A stretch of DNA of 64,000 bases, taken from assembly GCF_037031225.1 (NCBI RefSeq), contig NZ_JAYEZN010000001.1, positions 186,001-250,000 of the forward strand, in the 5' to 3' direction. The position numbers and the translations under genes were made by a program. This document shows, one piece after another, positions 40,731 to 49,709 of the stretch (its first letter is position 1; each line of letters begins with the position of its first letter). The notes beneath the pieces were generated by a model. It did not search any database and had not been told where the DNA came from. It saw nothing but the letters and a program-made list of their open reading frames with translations. The stretch is from Halorientalis sp. LT38. GTDB taxonomy: Archaea; Halobacteriota; Halobacteria; Halobacteriales; Haloarculaceae.

Positions 40731-42919
40731 GTTCCCGCCGCGAGAAGGCCGACGCGCTGCGGCGGCTGATGAACTCGGAGGGCGAGACGGTCGGCCGGAA
40801 CACCCGGAACGTCAACCAGCTCTCCGACTACGCCATCCAGCGCTTCGACGACTACGACGAGGCGCGGAGCGCTGCCCGCGGGATCAAGGAGTCGGCCATC
40901 GAGAACCTCCCGGAACTGATCGACCGCGTGGACGAAGCCGTCGAGGAGAACGGCGGCCAGGTCCACGTCGCCCAGACGGCCGCGGACGCGAACCGGATCG
41001 TCGAGGGGATCATGGCCGACCGCGACGCAGAGAAACTGGTCAAGAGCAAGTCGATGACCACCGAGGAGATCGAGGTCAACGACCACCTCGAAGAAGCGGG
41101 CTACGAGGTCTTCGAGACGGACCTCGGCGAGTTCGTGGTCCAGATCGCCGACGAAGCGCCCTCCCACCTGATCGCGCCGGCGATCCACAAGTCGCCAGAC
41201 GAGATCGCCGCGCTGTTCAACCACGCCTTCGATCTGGAGACGGACCTCTCGGGAGACCCGAACGAACTCACCGAATTCGCCCGCGAGCGCGTCGGCGAAC
41301 ACATCCGGGAGGCCGACGTCGGCATGACCGGTGCGAACTTCGTCGTGGCGGAGTCGGGGACCCTGATGCTCGTGACCAACGAGGGCAACGCCCGGAAGAC
41401 GGCGTCGACGCCCGACACCCACATCGCCGTCGCAGGGGTGGAGAAACTGGTGCCGAGCCTCGCCGACCTCCAGCCGTTCACGGAGCTGATCGGGAAGACG
41501 GGGACGGGCCAGGACATCACCTCTTACGTGTCGCTCATGACGCCGCCGGTCGACACCCCCATCCCGGACTTCGAGGCCGACGAGTTCCGCGACGCCGAGG
41601 AACGGGAGTTCCACCTGATCCTCCTCGACAACGGCCGGATGGGGATGCGCGAGGACGACGACCTGCGGGAGACGCTGTACTGCATCCGCTGTGGCGCCTG
41701 CAGCAACGCCTGCTCGAACTTCCAGTCGGTCGGCGGGCACGCCTTCGGCGGCGAGACCTACACCGGCGGCATCGGTACCGGTTGGGAGGCGGGCGTCCAC
41801 GGTCTCGACAGTGCGAGCGGCATGAACGATCTCTGTACCGGCTGTTCGCGCTGCGTCCCGAAGTGCCCGGTCGAGATCGACATCCCGTGGATCAACACGG
41901 TCGTCCGCGACCGGCTGAACCGGGACGCGGAAAGCGACGAGTTCGACTTCCTCGTCGAGGGACTGGCCCCCGACGAGGAACCGGGCGGGCTGGACCTCCA
42001 GAAGCGGCTCTTCGGTAACGTCGGAACCCTCGCGAAAGTCGGCTCGCTCACGCCCGGCCTCGCCAACGCGGTCGCGGGCAGTCGGCCGGGGAAGTGGCTG
42101 CTGGATCAGGCGTTCGGCGTCGACCCGCGTCGCGATCTCCCCGAGTTCGCCGACGAGACCTTACGGGAGTGGTACGGCGCCCGCGGCGCGCAGGTGTCCG
42201 ATCCCGACCGGGACGTGGTGCTGTACCCCGACGTGTACACGGACTACTTCGACCCCGAGCGCGGGAAGGCAGCCGTGCGAACGCTCGAGGCACTCGGCGT
42301 TCGCGTCCACATCCCCGCGGTCCCCGAGAGCGGTCGCGCGCCGCTCTCCCAGGGGATGGTCGAGACGGCCCGGGAGAAGGCCGAGGCGGTCCACGCTTCC
42401 CTCGTGACGCACATCGACGACGGCCGGGACGTGGTCGTGATCGAGCCCAGCGACCTGGCGATGTTCCGCCGGGACTACGAGCACCTCCTGCCCGAACGGT
42501 CGGCGGACCGGCTGGCAGAGAACAGTTACGAGGTGCTGGAATACGTCTACGGGTTGCTCGACAACGGCGCCGACGCCGACGCGCTCTCCTCGCCAGCCGA
42601 CGGCGACGGTGAACTCGCCTACCACAGTCACTGTCAGCAGCGGACGATGGACCTGGACGAGTACACCGAGACCGTCCTCTCGGACCTGGGGTACATCCTC
42701 CGAACCTCCGACGTCGAGTGCTGCGGCATGGCCGGCAGCTTCGGCTACAAGCGCGAATACTACGAGGTGAGCGTCGACGTCGGCGAGCATCTCCGGGACG
42801 ACCTCGGCGACGTCTCTGATCGACAGCTGATCGCGAGCGGGACCTCCTGTCAGGACCAGCTCGACGCGCTCTACGAGCGCGAGGTCCCCCACCCGATCGA
42901 AGTGATCGCGCCGCGCTAG
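40727..42919 (+). CDS. lutB: Fused LutB/LutA-type iron-sulfur lactate oxidation protein
   Basis: A 730-aa protein. N-terminal LUD domain (about residues 70-280; GMTGANFVVAESGTLMLVTNEGN is the family signature). Then two 4Fe-4S clusters: CIRCGACSNACSNF and CTGCSRCVPKCPVEI (about residues 318-390). The C-terminal 250 residues resemble LutA with a CCG motif (VECCGMAGSFGYKREYYEVS). In bacteria these are separate proteins; the fusion is normal for haloarchaea. It oxidises lactate, passing electrons to the membrane. Confidence 0.9.
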   Translation: MSSRREKADALRRLMNSEGETVGRNTRNVNQLSDYAIQRFDDYDEARSAARGIKESAIENLPELIDRVDEAVEENGGQVHVAQTAADANRIVEGIMADRDAEKLVKSKSMTTEEIEVNDHLEEAGYEVFETDLGEFVVQIADEAPSHLIAPAIHKSPDEIAALFNHAFDLETDLSGDPNELTEFARERVGEHIREADVGMTGANFVVAESGTLMLVTNEGNARKTASTPDTHIAVAGVEKLVPSLADLQPFTELIGKTGTGQDITSYVSLMTPPVDTPIPDFEADEFRDAEEREFHLILLDNGRMGMREDDDLRETLYCIRCGACSNACSNFQSVGGHAFGGETYTGGIGTGWEAGVHGLDSASGMNDLCTGCSRCVPKCPVEIDIPWINTVVRDRLNRDAESDEFDFLVEGLAPDEEPGGLDLQKRLFGNVGTLAKVGSLTPGLANAVAGSRPGKWLLDQAFGVDPRRDLPEFADETLREWYGARGAQVSDPDRDVVLYPDVYTDYFDPERGKAAVRTLEALGVRVHIPAVPESGRAPLSQGMVETAREKAEAVHASLVTHIDDGRDVVVIEPSDLAMFRRDYEHLLPERSADRLAENSYEVLEYVYGLLDNGADADALSSPADGDGELAYHSHCQQRTMDLDEYTETVLSDLGYILRTSDVECCGMAGSFGYKREYYEVSVDVGEHLRDDLGDVSDRQLIASGTSCQDQLDALYEREVPHPIEVIAPR

Positions 42920-42976
42920 CGCGCGGTTTGGCCCCCGGGCCAACGAAAAGGCCTTTGCGTATGCGTTCACCACAGG

Positions 42977-44317
42977 GTGGCAGTGTCGCACGAGGACGAC
43001 GACCGCGTCTACTACGTGATCAGCGACCTCCACGTCGGCGGCGACGAGCAACTGGGCGAGGTGGAGTTCCTGCCGGAGTTGCTCAGGTTCCTCGAACGAC
43101 TCGAACGGACCGACGAGAACGCCGAACTCGTGATCAACGGCGACGCCTTCGGGCTCTGGGAGATCACGAGCGTCGACGGGACGGCGAAGTTCGACCACCT
43201 GGTGGAGACGTACCCGGACCTGTTCGAGCAGTTGCGCAAGACCGGCGAGAACGTGCGAATCACCCTGTTGCCCGGCAATCACGACCACGAACTCGCCGCC
43301 TACGACGAGTACGTCGACCGGTTCGCCGACTACAACGTGATCGTGGTCCAGGATGGGTCCCTCACCCGCCGGGTCGGCGACAGCGTCGTCTACTTCGAGC
43401 ACGGCCACCAGCAGGACCCCAACAATCGCATCGAGGACTGGGGCAACCCCAACGCCTCGCCGCTTGGTTACTACTACAACACGCTCGTGACGAGTCGGGC
43501 CGGCCAGCTATCGGACCGGGGACGGTACAACTGGCTGAAGGACGTCCAGGCGGTCACCCCGACCGAACGGATGCCGGTCTGGATCCTCTCGAAGTACTTC
43601 TACCGGGAGATGAATCCGCTGATCCGGTACGCGCTGGTCCCCTTCCTCCTCCTGTTCAACGTCAGCGCCGTGGGGGCGGTGCTCGCGGGCCTGTCGCTGA
43701 CGGGCGTCTGGTCGGCGCCCATCGACCTGGGCACGGCGTTTCTCGGGCAGTTCGGCACGGCCGGGACGGCGCTCTGGTTCATTCTCGCCGTGAACGTCGC
43801 CGTCACCGGCCTCCTCCTGCTCGTGGGCATCCCGCTGTACTTCCTCAGACGGGACGTGCGAAAGACCATCGACCGCTTCGGCGTCTTCGAGACGGCGCTC
43901 ACGGTCGACGCCGAGCGACCGTACGCAGAGGCCGCTCGCGAGGTCTTCTCGGAGAATCCGGAGACGGCCCTCTTCTGCTACGGCCACACGCACCGACCGG
44001 CGGCCCACGAGATCGACGGTCGGTTGCTGGTCAACAGCGGGACGTGGCTCAAGCGCCTCCACCGCCGCGACGGCCCGATCGGCGTCCTCCCGCCGGTGTT
44101 CTACCCCTCCTACCAGCTCTGTGCCGTCCGCATCACGGCGGCACCGGAGGGGGTCGCCGTCGAGTACGAAGAGGTCCAGAAGCCGAGTCCGGGCACGGAC
44201 GAACTCACGCTCACCGAACGACTGCTCACCCTGGGCCGGAAACCGAATCCCGAACTTCCAGACCGGACGGTCGTCGCCACCGAGTCGACCGCGGCCACGC
44301 CGGAACCGGCCGAGTGA
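42977..44317 (+). CDS. Metallophosphoesterase with membrane helices
   Basis: A 446-aa phosphoesterase (calcineurin-like). Metal motifs: SDLHVGG (Asp17, His19), NGDAFG (54-59), GNHDHE, and the late GHTHRP plus NSGTWLK. Between about residues 210 and 300 are two hydrophobic segments (LIRYALVPFLLLFNVSAVGAVL; LWFILAVNVAVTGLLLLVG), so this is a membrane-anchored enzyme; the layout resembles UDP-diacylglucosamine hydrolase-type proteins. Start is a GTG at 42977. Alone in the lut-cdpB1 neighbourhood, role unknown. Confidence 0.8.
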   Translation: MAVSHEDDDRVYYVISDLHVGGDEQLGEVEFLPELLRFLERLERTDENAELVINGDAFGLWEITSVDGTAKFDHLVETYPDLFEQLRKTGENVRITLLPGNHDHELAAYDEYVDRFADYNVIVVQDGSLTRRVGDSVVYFEHGHQQDPNNRIEDWGNPNASPLGYYYNTLVTSRAGQLSDRGRYNWLKDVQAVTPTERMPVWILSKYFYREMNPLIRYALVPFLLLFNVSAVGAVLAGLSLTGVWSAPIDLGTAFLGQFGTAGTALWFILAVNVAVTGLLLLVGIPLYFLRRDVRKTIDRFGVFETALTVDAERPYAEAAREVFSENPETALFCYGHTHRPAAHEIDGRLLVNSGTWLKRLHRRDGPIGVLPPVFYPSYQLCAVRITAAPEGVAVEYEEVQKPSPGTDELTLTERLLTLGRKPNPELPDRTVVATESTAATPEPAE

Positions 44318-44375
44318 ATCGGTCGCTACCTTCGGCCCGGAAGGCGTACCGTCTGTTCGTCGACTCCCACGATCG

Positions 44376-44885
44376 TCAAACGGGAACGAGCACCAGCAGT
44401 AACACCAGGCCCGCGACGCCGGCGGAGCCGGGGATCACGGTGAACAGCCGCAGCGGCGCGGCCAGCAGGTAGCCCGCGGGACGGACCGTGCGGGGGAGAC
44501 TGCCGGCCGTCTCCATGAGCGTCTCGGTATCGCCGACGCTGGGGAAGGCCGTCAGTGCAAAGCACGCACCGAGCCAGTAGAGTGGAACGGCGACGACCGG
44601 CGAGGAAACTGCGGGTGCGAGCGCGAACGCACCGACCGCGAGGAGCGTGTTGCAGAGCAGGGGCGCGACGGCGATGAGGAGGTCGGCGGGGAACGACTCG
44701 ACGCGCTCGTGATCCAGATACGCCTCGGAGGCGAAGGGATTCAGCCCGCTCGTTCCGAGGACTTCGACGCCGGCGAGTCGACAGGCCAACAGGTGGGCGG
44801 CCTCGTGGGCGGCGATGCCGGGAGCGACGAGGGCGGTCTCCGCGGCGTAGTACAGGTCCCGGAGTGAGCGCTGCCGGTCGGTCAC
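44376..44885 (-). CDS. Membrane protein with HEAAH zinc-protease motif (M50-like)
   Basis: A protein of about 169 aa starting at GTG 44885. The HExxH metal motif His27-Glu-Ala-Ala-His31 is followed by several hydrophobic segments (DLLIAVAPLLCNTLLAVGAF, VAVPLYWLGACFALTAFPSVGD, LFTVIPGSAGVAGLVLLLVL). It resembles small site-2-protease-like haloarchaeal proteins (DUF3267-like). An upstream in-frame stretch is Ser/Arg-rich and judged non-coding. It faces the CdpB1-like gene divergently. Confidence 0.7.
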   Translation of the reverse strand: MTDRQRSLRDLYYAAETALVAPGIAAHEAAHLLACRLAGVEVLGTSGLNPFASEAYLDHERVESFPADLLIAVAPLLCNTLLAVGAFALAPAVSSPVVAVPLYWLGACFALTAFPSVGDTETLMETAGSLPRTVRPAGYLLAAPLRLFTVIPGSAGVAGLVLLLVLVPV

Positions 44886-45033
44886 GTACTGGGGAACCTC
44901 GTTCGCGAGCGACGTATCTCCACCGGTCGGTGTCGAGGTCGAGCGACCCCAGCGGCGAACTGCGGCGTCTCGGCGACTGACGCCCGTCAGACGCCTGCCA
45001 AAAGTTAAGAGGGAGGCTGTGCTGGGGGTTCGT

Positions 45034-45330
45034 ATGGACGGACCAACGCAGGAAATTACTGCCCTCGTGGGGCGGGAAGTGTACTCGAGCAACGGCGTCT
45101 TCGTCGGCGAAGTCGAGGACGTGCGACTGGACCTGGACGACGTGCAGGTCACCGGCCTGGCGCTGCACGACATCAACCGCGACCTCTTCGGCGAGCGCGT
45201 CTCGGGCAACCGCGGCGTCATCCTGCCCTACGACTGGGTGCAGGCCGTCGGCGACGTCGTGCTCGTCAGCGACATCATCGAACGGCTCCGCAAGCCCGAG
45301 GAAGAGCAGGAAGAAGAGCTGGCGGCCTGA
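45034..45330 (+). CDS. cdpB1: PRC-barrel protein, CdpB1-like cell-division factor
   Basis: A 98-aa protein that is essentially one PRC-barrel: ITALVGREVYSSNGVFVGEVEDVRLD, then DVQVTGLALHDIN, RGVILPYDWVQAVGDVVLVSDII. In Haloferax the protein CdpB1 (HVO_1691) is a PRC-barrel protein that works with SepF and CdpB2 to regulate FtsZ-based division, and it is encoded beside a DHH/TrkA protein and near ludBC. The gene order here (lutC-lutB ... PRC-barrel ... DHH/TrkA) agrees, which is why I name it. ATG 45034. Confidence 0.7.
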   Translation: MDGPTQEITALVGREVYSSNGVFVGEVEDVRLDLDDVQVTGLALHDINRDLFGERVSGNRGVILPYDWVQAVGDVVLVSDIIERLRKPEEEQEEELAA

Positions 45331-45341
45331 GACTCTCGGTT

Positions 45342-46769
45342 CTAGCTCCCGTTACTGCCGCCCTCGCTGCCGTCGACGCCCATCGCCTGGAAGAGTTTCC
45401 CCTTCACTGCCTGCTCGGTGAGCTGGAGGAGCGTGTCGCGGTTGTCCTCGTTCGTCTCGATGCCGGTGAAGATGCCCAGCGGGATCTCCGCGCTCGCGTC
45501 GGTGGAGTGGCCCGCCGTCTCGCCCATCTCGCTGAAGGCGTCCTCGAGGACGTTCCCGATGTCCATGCGGATGTCCTTCGAGCGGGCGGCCAGGTAGATC
45601 GTCTCGTCGGCGATAGCGAACACGGCGGTCGTGGTGATCCCCTCCAGGTTGAGGAGGTGCTGGGCGGCCTGCGAGAGCGCGTCGCGGTCGCGGATGAAGC
45701 CGGCGTTGGAGATGAGATGTGAGCCCTTGACCTCGCGGTTGCGGATGGCCTCGGCGAGGACGTCGAGCGTCTCGGGTGACATCGAGGGCGACTCAACCTG
45801 TTCGAGCGTGTCGTGGTCGGCGAAGGGATAGAGATAGGCCGCGGCGGTCAGGTCGGCGGGCGTCGTGTCACGCTTGAAGTCGAGCGTCTCGGCGCGGATG
45901 CCGTAGAGCAGCGCGGTCGCGACGTGCTGGTCCAGGCCGAGGTCGAGTTCCTGGATATACTTCGTGAGGATGGTGGAGGTGGCGGAGACGTTGGGGCGGA
46001 CGTCGACGAACGCGGCGTCGTGGTCGTGTTCGGGCTCGAAGTGGTCGACGACGATGTCGACGTGGTGGTCCACCTCGGGTTCGCCGCCCTTGGCGTGGTC
46101 GACCATCGCGAAGGTGTCGTAGTCCTCGAGGTCGACGTCACTGCGGGAGCGGAGTTCGATGCCCAGCAGGTTGACGAACGCCCGGTTCTCCTGGTGGCCG
46201 ATCTCGCCCTGATAGATGATGTCCGCGGTCACGTCGAGACTGTCGGCGATCAGCTGGAGGGCGGCCGCGCTCGCGATGGAGTCGGGGTCGGGACTGCGGT
46301 GGATCAGGATGGCCATCCGGTCGTCGGTGTCCTCGATGACGTCGGCGAGCTGGGTGGCCTTGAACTCGAGTTCACCCGTCTCCAGCGCCCGGAGCGCGGA
46401 GTCGGCGATGACGGCCGAGGGGTTGATGACCACGTCGGCCCCGGCGTCGGTGAGTTCGTCCGCCGAGACGGGGTCGGAGGCGCGGGCGACGATGAACTGC
46501 TCGCCGCCGCGCTCGCGGACGTTGCGGACGGCCTCCAGGTTCGCCTCGACGTCCGAGGAGAGGATCAGGAGGACGTCGCGGTCCTGAATGTCGTCGGCGG
46601 TGGCGGCCTCGCGGATGTCGGCGGTGCGCGCGTCGAGGTCCTGGTCGCGGAGGGCTTCGACGCGGCCCTCGTCCTTGTCGAGGATGAGGACGTCTTTGCC
46701 TTCGGTTTCGAGTTCCTCCGCGACCGCGTGCCCCACGCTCCCACACCCGAGAATCGCATACGTAGACAT
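45342..46769 (-). CDS. DHH phosphoesterase with N-terminal TrkA-N domain
   Basis: A 475-aa protein. N-terminal Rossmann domain (AILGCGSVGHAVAEELE, residues 4-20) then the DHH domain: RSPDPDSIASAAALQLIADSL (about 160-180), FAMVDHAKGGEPEVDHHVDIVVDHFE with the catalytic DHH, and the C-terminal DHHA1 part containing GSHLISNAGFIRDRDALSQAAQ. Such fusions are typical of haloarchaea; activity may be nucleotide or cyclic-dinucleotide hydrolysis linked to ion transport control, unproven. It is convergent with cdpB1 (11 bp between stops), matching its Haloferax neighbourhood. Confidence 0.85.
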   Translation of the reverse strand: MSTYAILGCGSVGHAVAEELETEGKDVLILDKDEGRVEALRDQDLDARTADIREAATADDIQDRDVLLILSSDVEANLEAVRNVRERGGEQFIVARASDPVSADELTDAGADVVINPSAVIADSALRALETGELEFKATQLADVIEDTDDRMAILIHRSPDPDSIASAAALQLIADSLDVTADIIYQGEIGHQENRAFVNLLGIELRSRSDVDLEDYDTFAMVDHAKGGEPEVDHHVDIVVDHFEPEHDHDAAFVDVRPNVSATSTILTKYIQELDLGLDQHVATALLYGIRAETLDFKRDTTPADLTAAAYLYPFADHDTLEQVESPSMSPETLDVLAEAIRNREVKGSHLISNAGFIRDRDALSQAAQHLLNLEGITTTAVFAIADETIYLAARSKDIRMDIGNVLEDAFSEMGETAGHSTDASAEIPLGIFTGIETNEDNRDTLLQLTEQAVKGKLFQAMGVDGSEGGSNGS

Positions 46770-46911
46770 CGAGGCCATCGTAATGGCGCTGCTCATTTGA
46801 ATTGAGGCTCAGGTCGGGAAGCACTTATAACACGTCCCTTTTCTCTTTCACAAATCCCGCCGCGTCGCGCCGAGACGTCGCGTACGCCCGTGTGACGGCA
46901 TCTACCCGCCG

Positions 46912-46931
46912 TCAGGCCAACCTATTTATAC
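46912..46931 (+). promoter_or_regulatory. Promoter region of 3-hydroxyacyl dehydrogenase gene, weak iron-box-like dyad
   Basis: TCAGG-CCAA-CCTAT (46912-46925), two mismatches from the iron box, runs straight into a TATA element (ctatttata). With the ATG at 46949 the transcript would be leaderless or nearly so. The dyad is too degenerate to claim regulation. Confidence 0.35.
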
Positions 46932-46948
46932 AGGCCACTCGTCTTCAG

Positions 46949-48022
46949 ATGGTAGCAGATGATAGCAATGTCCATGATAGAAATTGTCTCAGGAGAACGC
47001 ACTCCTCGAGTCGATTCCCGGACCGTTTCGACGGGGCGGGTCGCTCGACACCTGGGGGTGGTACGCTGACCGTCCCCGACGACATAGAGACGGTCGCCGT
47101 GATCGGCAACGGGAACGTCGGCCACGGTATGGCACAGGTGTTCGCGACCGCCGGGACGCCAGTGGTGATGATCGGGCGGAACGAGGACAGTCTCGCCGAG
47201 GCCATAGACCGTATCGACCGGAGCCTCGAACAGTTCGTCGGGCGAGGCGTCGTGAGCGAGGGCGAGCACGCAGAGGCCCTCGACCGCATCCGAACCACGA
47301 CCGACATGGGCGAGGCCGCCGGGGCTGAACTGGTCCTCGAAGCCGTCCCAGCCGACCGCGAGATTCAAAACGAGGTGTACGCCCAACTCGACGACATCTG
47401 TGAGCCGCCCACCGTCATCGGGTCCGGGAGCGGCCAGCCGGTGAGCGACCTTGTCGGACCGTTCTCGAACCCCCAACAGGTCGTGGCGACCCACTTCTGG
47501 TACCCACCCCAGCTCATCCCGCTCGTCGAGGTGTGCGCCGGGCCGGAGACCGACGACGACGTCGTCCCGTGGGTGTGCGACGTGCTGTCCGACGTCGGGA
47601 AGGAGCCGGTGGTCATCGATCAGGAGATACCCGGCTTCATCGGGAACCGTCTGCAGTTCGCGATGCTCAGAGAGGCGTGGTCCCTCTGGACGTCGGGCGT
47701 CGCTTCCGCGGAAGCCATCGACGCGGTCACGCGACTCTCGCTCGGTCGACGTCTCGCGGTCACGGGCCCCATCGAGTCCGCCGACGTCGCCGGGCTGGAG
47801 ACGATGTACTCCTTCGCGAAGTACCTCCAGCCCGACCTCGACGCCGACCCGAATCCCCCGGAGGCGGTCGGTGACCTGGTCGAATCGGGCCACGACGGGC
47901 CGTCGAGCGGTCAGGGCATCTACGACTGGACCGACAGGGACGCGGACGCGCTGCTCGAAGCGCGCGAGGCGGAACTGTTTCGACACCTGCTGCGAGACGA
48001 GGACGTCACGGGGTCCGACTGA
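46949..48022 (+). CDS. 3-hydroxyacyl-CoA dehydrogenase family protein
   Basis: A 357-aa protein whose recognisable part begins about residue 45: TVAVIGNGNVGHGMAQVFATAG (NAD-binding). Then ADREIQNEVYAQLDDI, HFWYPPQLIPLVEVCAGPET and PGFIGNRLQFAMLREAWSL, with C-terminal GIYDWTD, all typical of the family. ATG 46949 was chosen because a TATA box lies about 24 bp upstream. The first ~42 residues are Ser/Arg-rich and unlike haloarchaeal proteins, so a downstream CTG/GTG start near residue 40 is possible. The usual SNTSS motif reads GSGSGQPVSD. It is 2 bp from a flavin oxidoreductase gene. Confidence 0.72.
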   Translation: MVADDSNVHDRNCLRRTHSSSRFPDRFDGAGRSTPGGGTLTVPDDIETVAVIGNGNVGHGMAQVFATAGTPVVMIGRNEDSLAEAIDRIDRSLEQFVGRGVVSEGEHAEALDRIRTTTDMGEAAGAELVLEAVPADREIQNEVYAQLDDICEPPTVIGSGSGQPVSDLVGPFSNPQQVVATHFWYPPQLIPLVEVCAGPETDDDVVPWVCDVLSDVGKEPVVIDQEIPGFIGNRLQFAMLREAWSLWTSGVASAEAIDAVTRLSLGRRLAVTGPIESADVAGLETMYSFAKYLQPDLDADPNPPEAVGDLVESGHDGPSSGQGIYDWTDRDADALLEAREAELFRHLLRDEDVTGSD

Positions 48023-48024
48023 GG

Positions 48025-49185
48025 ATGCAGGACCACGCGTCCATCGTCGTCGTCGGCGGCGGCATCATCGGGGTCAGCATCGCGAACGCGCTCACGAAGG
48101 CGGGCGTCGAGGACGTGCTGGTGCTCGAGAAGGACTCGCTCGCGTCCGGGTCGACGGGGCGGTCCGCAGGCGTCATCGAGACCCAGTACTTCACGGACTT
48201 CGACGTCGCCATCCGGGCGTACTCGCTGCGGGCGTTCGAACGGGTCGCCGACGAGACCAGGGCGGAGTTCCCACAGGTCGGCTACGTCCGGTTGCTCATG
48301 GACCCGGACGACGAAGAACGGTTCAGGGAGAGCATCCGTATCCAGCGTCGCCACGGCGTCGACGACGCTCGCTTTCTCGATCCGTCCGAGGTCGCTACCG
48401 TCGTCCCGGACCTGAACGTCGAGGACGTCCACGGCGCGATCTACGGCCCCAGCGACGGGTACGCCGACCCGTACACGATGACCCAGATTTTCGCCGAGCG
48501 CGCGCGGACGAACGGGGCGACCGTTCACACCGGGGTCGCCGCCGAGTCGGTGGCCGTCGACGACGGGGAGGTGCGGGCCGTCGAGACGAGCGAGGGACGG
48601 GTCGAGTGCGAGACGGTGGTGAACGCCGCTGGACCGTGGGCCCCGAGGCTCGCCGCCCAGACCGGGCTGGAGCTACCCGCAGCGCCGTACCGTCGACAGG
48701 TCATCGTCGCGGAGCCGCCCGAGGAGGACGCCCCCGACTACACGATCCCGACTGTGATGGAGTACGTGCCCGGTGGGTCGAAGGCGGGCGTGTACTTCCG
48801 CGGGGAAGGAGCGAACCAGGTGCTACTCGGACTCCACCAGGAGGTCGGCACGGACGAGGAGCCCTCGGACCCGGACAGATACTCTACGGACTACGACGAA
48901 TCGGTCGTCCTGGAGATTTCGGACCTCCTCGACCACCGTGCGCCGGCCTTTTCCGACCTCTCGGTGGTGAACGGTTGGAGCGGCCTCTACACGATAACGC
49001 CGGACACCCAGCCTATCATCGACACTCACCCGTCGATCGACGGCTACGTCCTGGCCGCCGGCTTCAGCGGCAAGGGGTTCCAGATCGGCCCGGCCGTCGG
49101 GGAGATCGTCTCGGACCTCGTCCTCGACGGCGAGACCGATCTGGTCCCGGACCTCTCCCCGGTCAGTCTGAGCCGATTCGAGTGA
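48025..49185 (+). CDS. FAD-dependent DAO-family oxidoreductase
   Basis: A 386-aa flavoprotein with the dinucleotide-binding start IVVVGGGIIGVSIANALTKAG (residues 7-27) and the second FAD contact STGRSAGVIE. The C-terminal GFSGKGFQIGPAVGEIVSDLVL is typical of sarcosine oxidase/D-amino-acid dehydrogenase-like enzymes. Middle residues PYRRQVIVAEPPEED are the usual substrate-domain boundary. It oxidises an amine or amino acid; the pairing with a hydroxyacyl dehydrogenase gene 2 bp upstream suggests a small catabolic unit. Confidence 0.85.
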   Translation: MQDHASIVVVGGGIIGVSIANALTKAGVEDVLVLEKDSLASGSTGRSAGVIETQYFTDFDVAIRAYSLRAFERVADETRAEFPQVGYVRLLMDPDDEERFRESIRIQRRHGVDDARFLDPSEVATVVPDLNVEDVHGAIYGPSDGYADPYTMTQIFAERARTNGATVHTGVAAESVAVDDGEVRAVETSEGRVECETVVNAAGPWAPRLAAQTGLELPAAPYRRQVIVAEPPEEDAPDYTIPTVMEYVPGGSKAGVYFRGEGANQVLLGLHQEVGTDEEPSDPDRYSTDYDESVVLEISDLLDHRAPAFSDLSVVNGWSGLYTITPDTQPIIDTHPSIDGYVLAAGFSGKGFQIGPAVGEIVSDLVLDGETDLVPDLSPVSLSRFE

Positions 49186-49366
49186 CGAACCGCTCCCTGT
49201 GGTGACGGCCGCGTTCGTTTCATCGTTCGGATCGTCACCTCTCGCGTCGAGAGGACGGCGCTCGGGATAGAAGCACGCTTCGGGTCTGAAATCGGGTGAC
49301 GCCGACGGGAGGCTGACACAGGAAAGGAAACGTATTTCAATACGACCCCGTTACCTTGAATCGCCA

Positions 49367-49440
49367 GGGCCGATAGCTCAGTCCGGCAGAGCGACGGCCT
49401 CTTAAGCCGTCGGTCAAGGGTTCAAATCCCTTTCGGCCCG
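49367..49440 (+). tRNA. tRNA-Lys (anticodon CTT)
   Basis: A 74-nt tRNA. Acceptor stem GGGCCGA pairs with TCGGCCC, discriminator G at 49440; the anticodon stem closes loop CTCTTAA, giving anticodon CTT for the AAG codon. The T arm reads GGGTTCAAATCCC. No intron. The 3' part is repeated 171 bp downstream; see the repeat entry. Confidence 0.95.
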
Positions 49441-49640
49441 TAATTCCTGGCGTCGCTCACTCACGAGCGACGCCGAATTTCGATAGAAAGGATTTGAACG
49501 AGACTGGCTGGAGTCCGAGCGTAGCGAGGAAGCAGCCAGGCGTAGTTCAAATTCCGACCGACGGAGTCGGTCGACGTGCGCGACAGTGGTCGCGCACTCC
49601 CTTTCGGCCCGTAATTCCTGGCGCTCGCAACTCGCGAGCA
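49427..49640. repeat. Duplicated tRNA-Lys 3' segment with nested hairpins
   Basis: A 26-bp direct repeat occurs at 49427-49452 (tRNA 3' end plus 12 bp) and 49598-49623. Each copy is followed by a hairpin (9-bp stem 49450-49473; 6-bp stem 49623-49639). Between them lies an inverted copy of the T arm (gaaaggatttgaac, 49486-49499), inverted pair CTGGCTG/CAGCCAG (49504-49510, 49533-49539), then another T-arm start (gttcaaat, 49545-49552) split from its continuation by 45 bp holding two perfect hairpins (8-bp stem 49555-49573; 9-bp stem 49576-49597). It looks like the scar of repeated insertions at a tRNA attachment site. Confidence 0.75.
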
Positions 49641-49709
49641 CCGGTACCTGAGTTCCGTTGAGCGACAGGGCCGCCGAAGGGATTTCCGACGGCCGCCCGA
49701 AGTCGGGGT

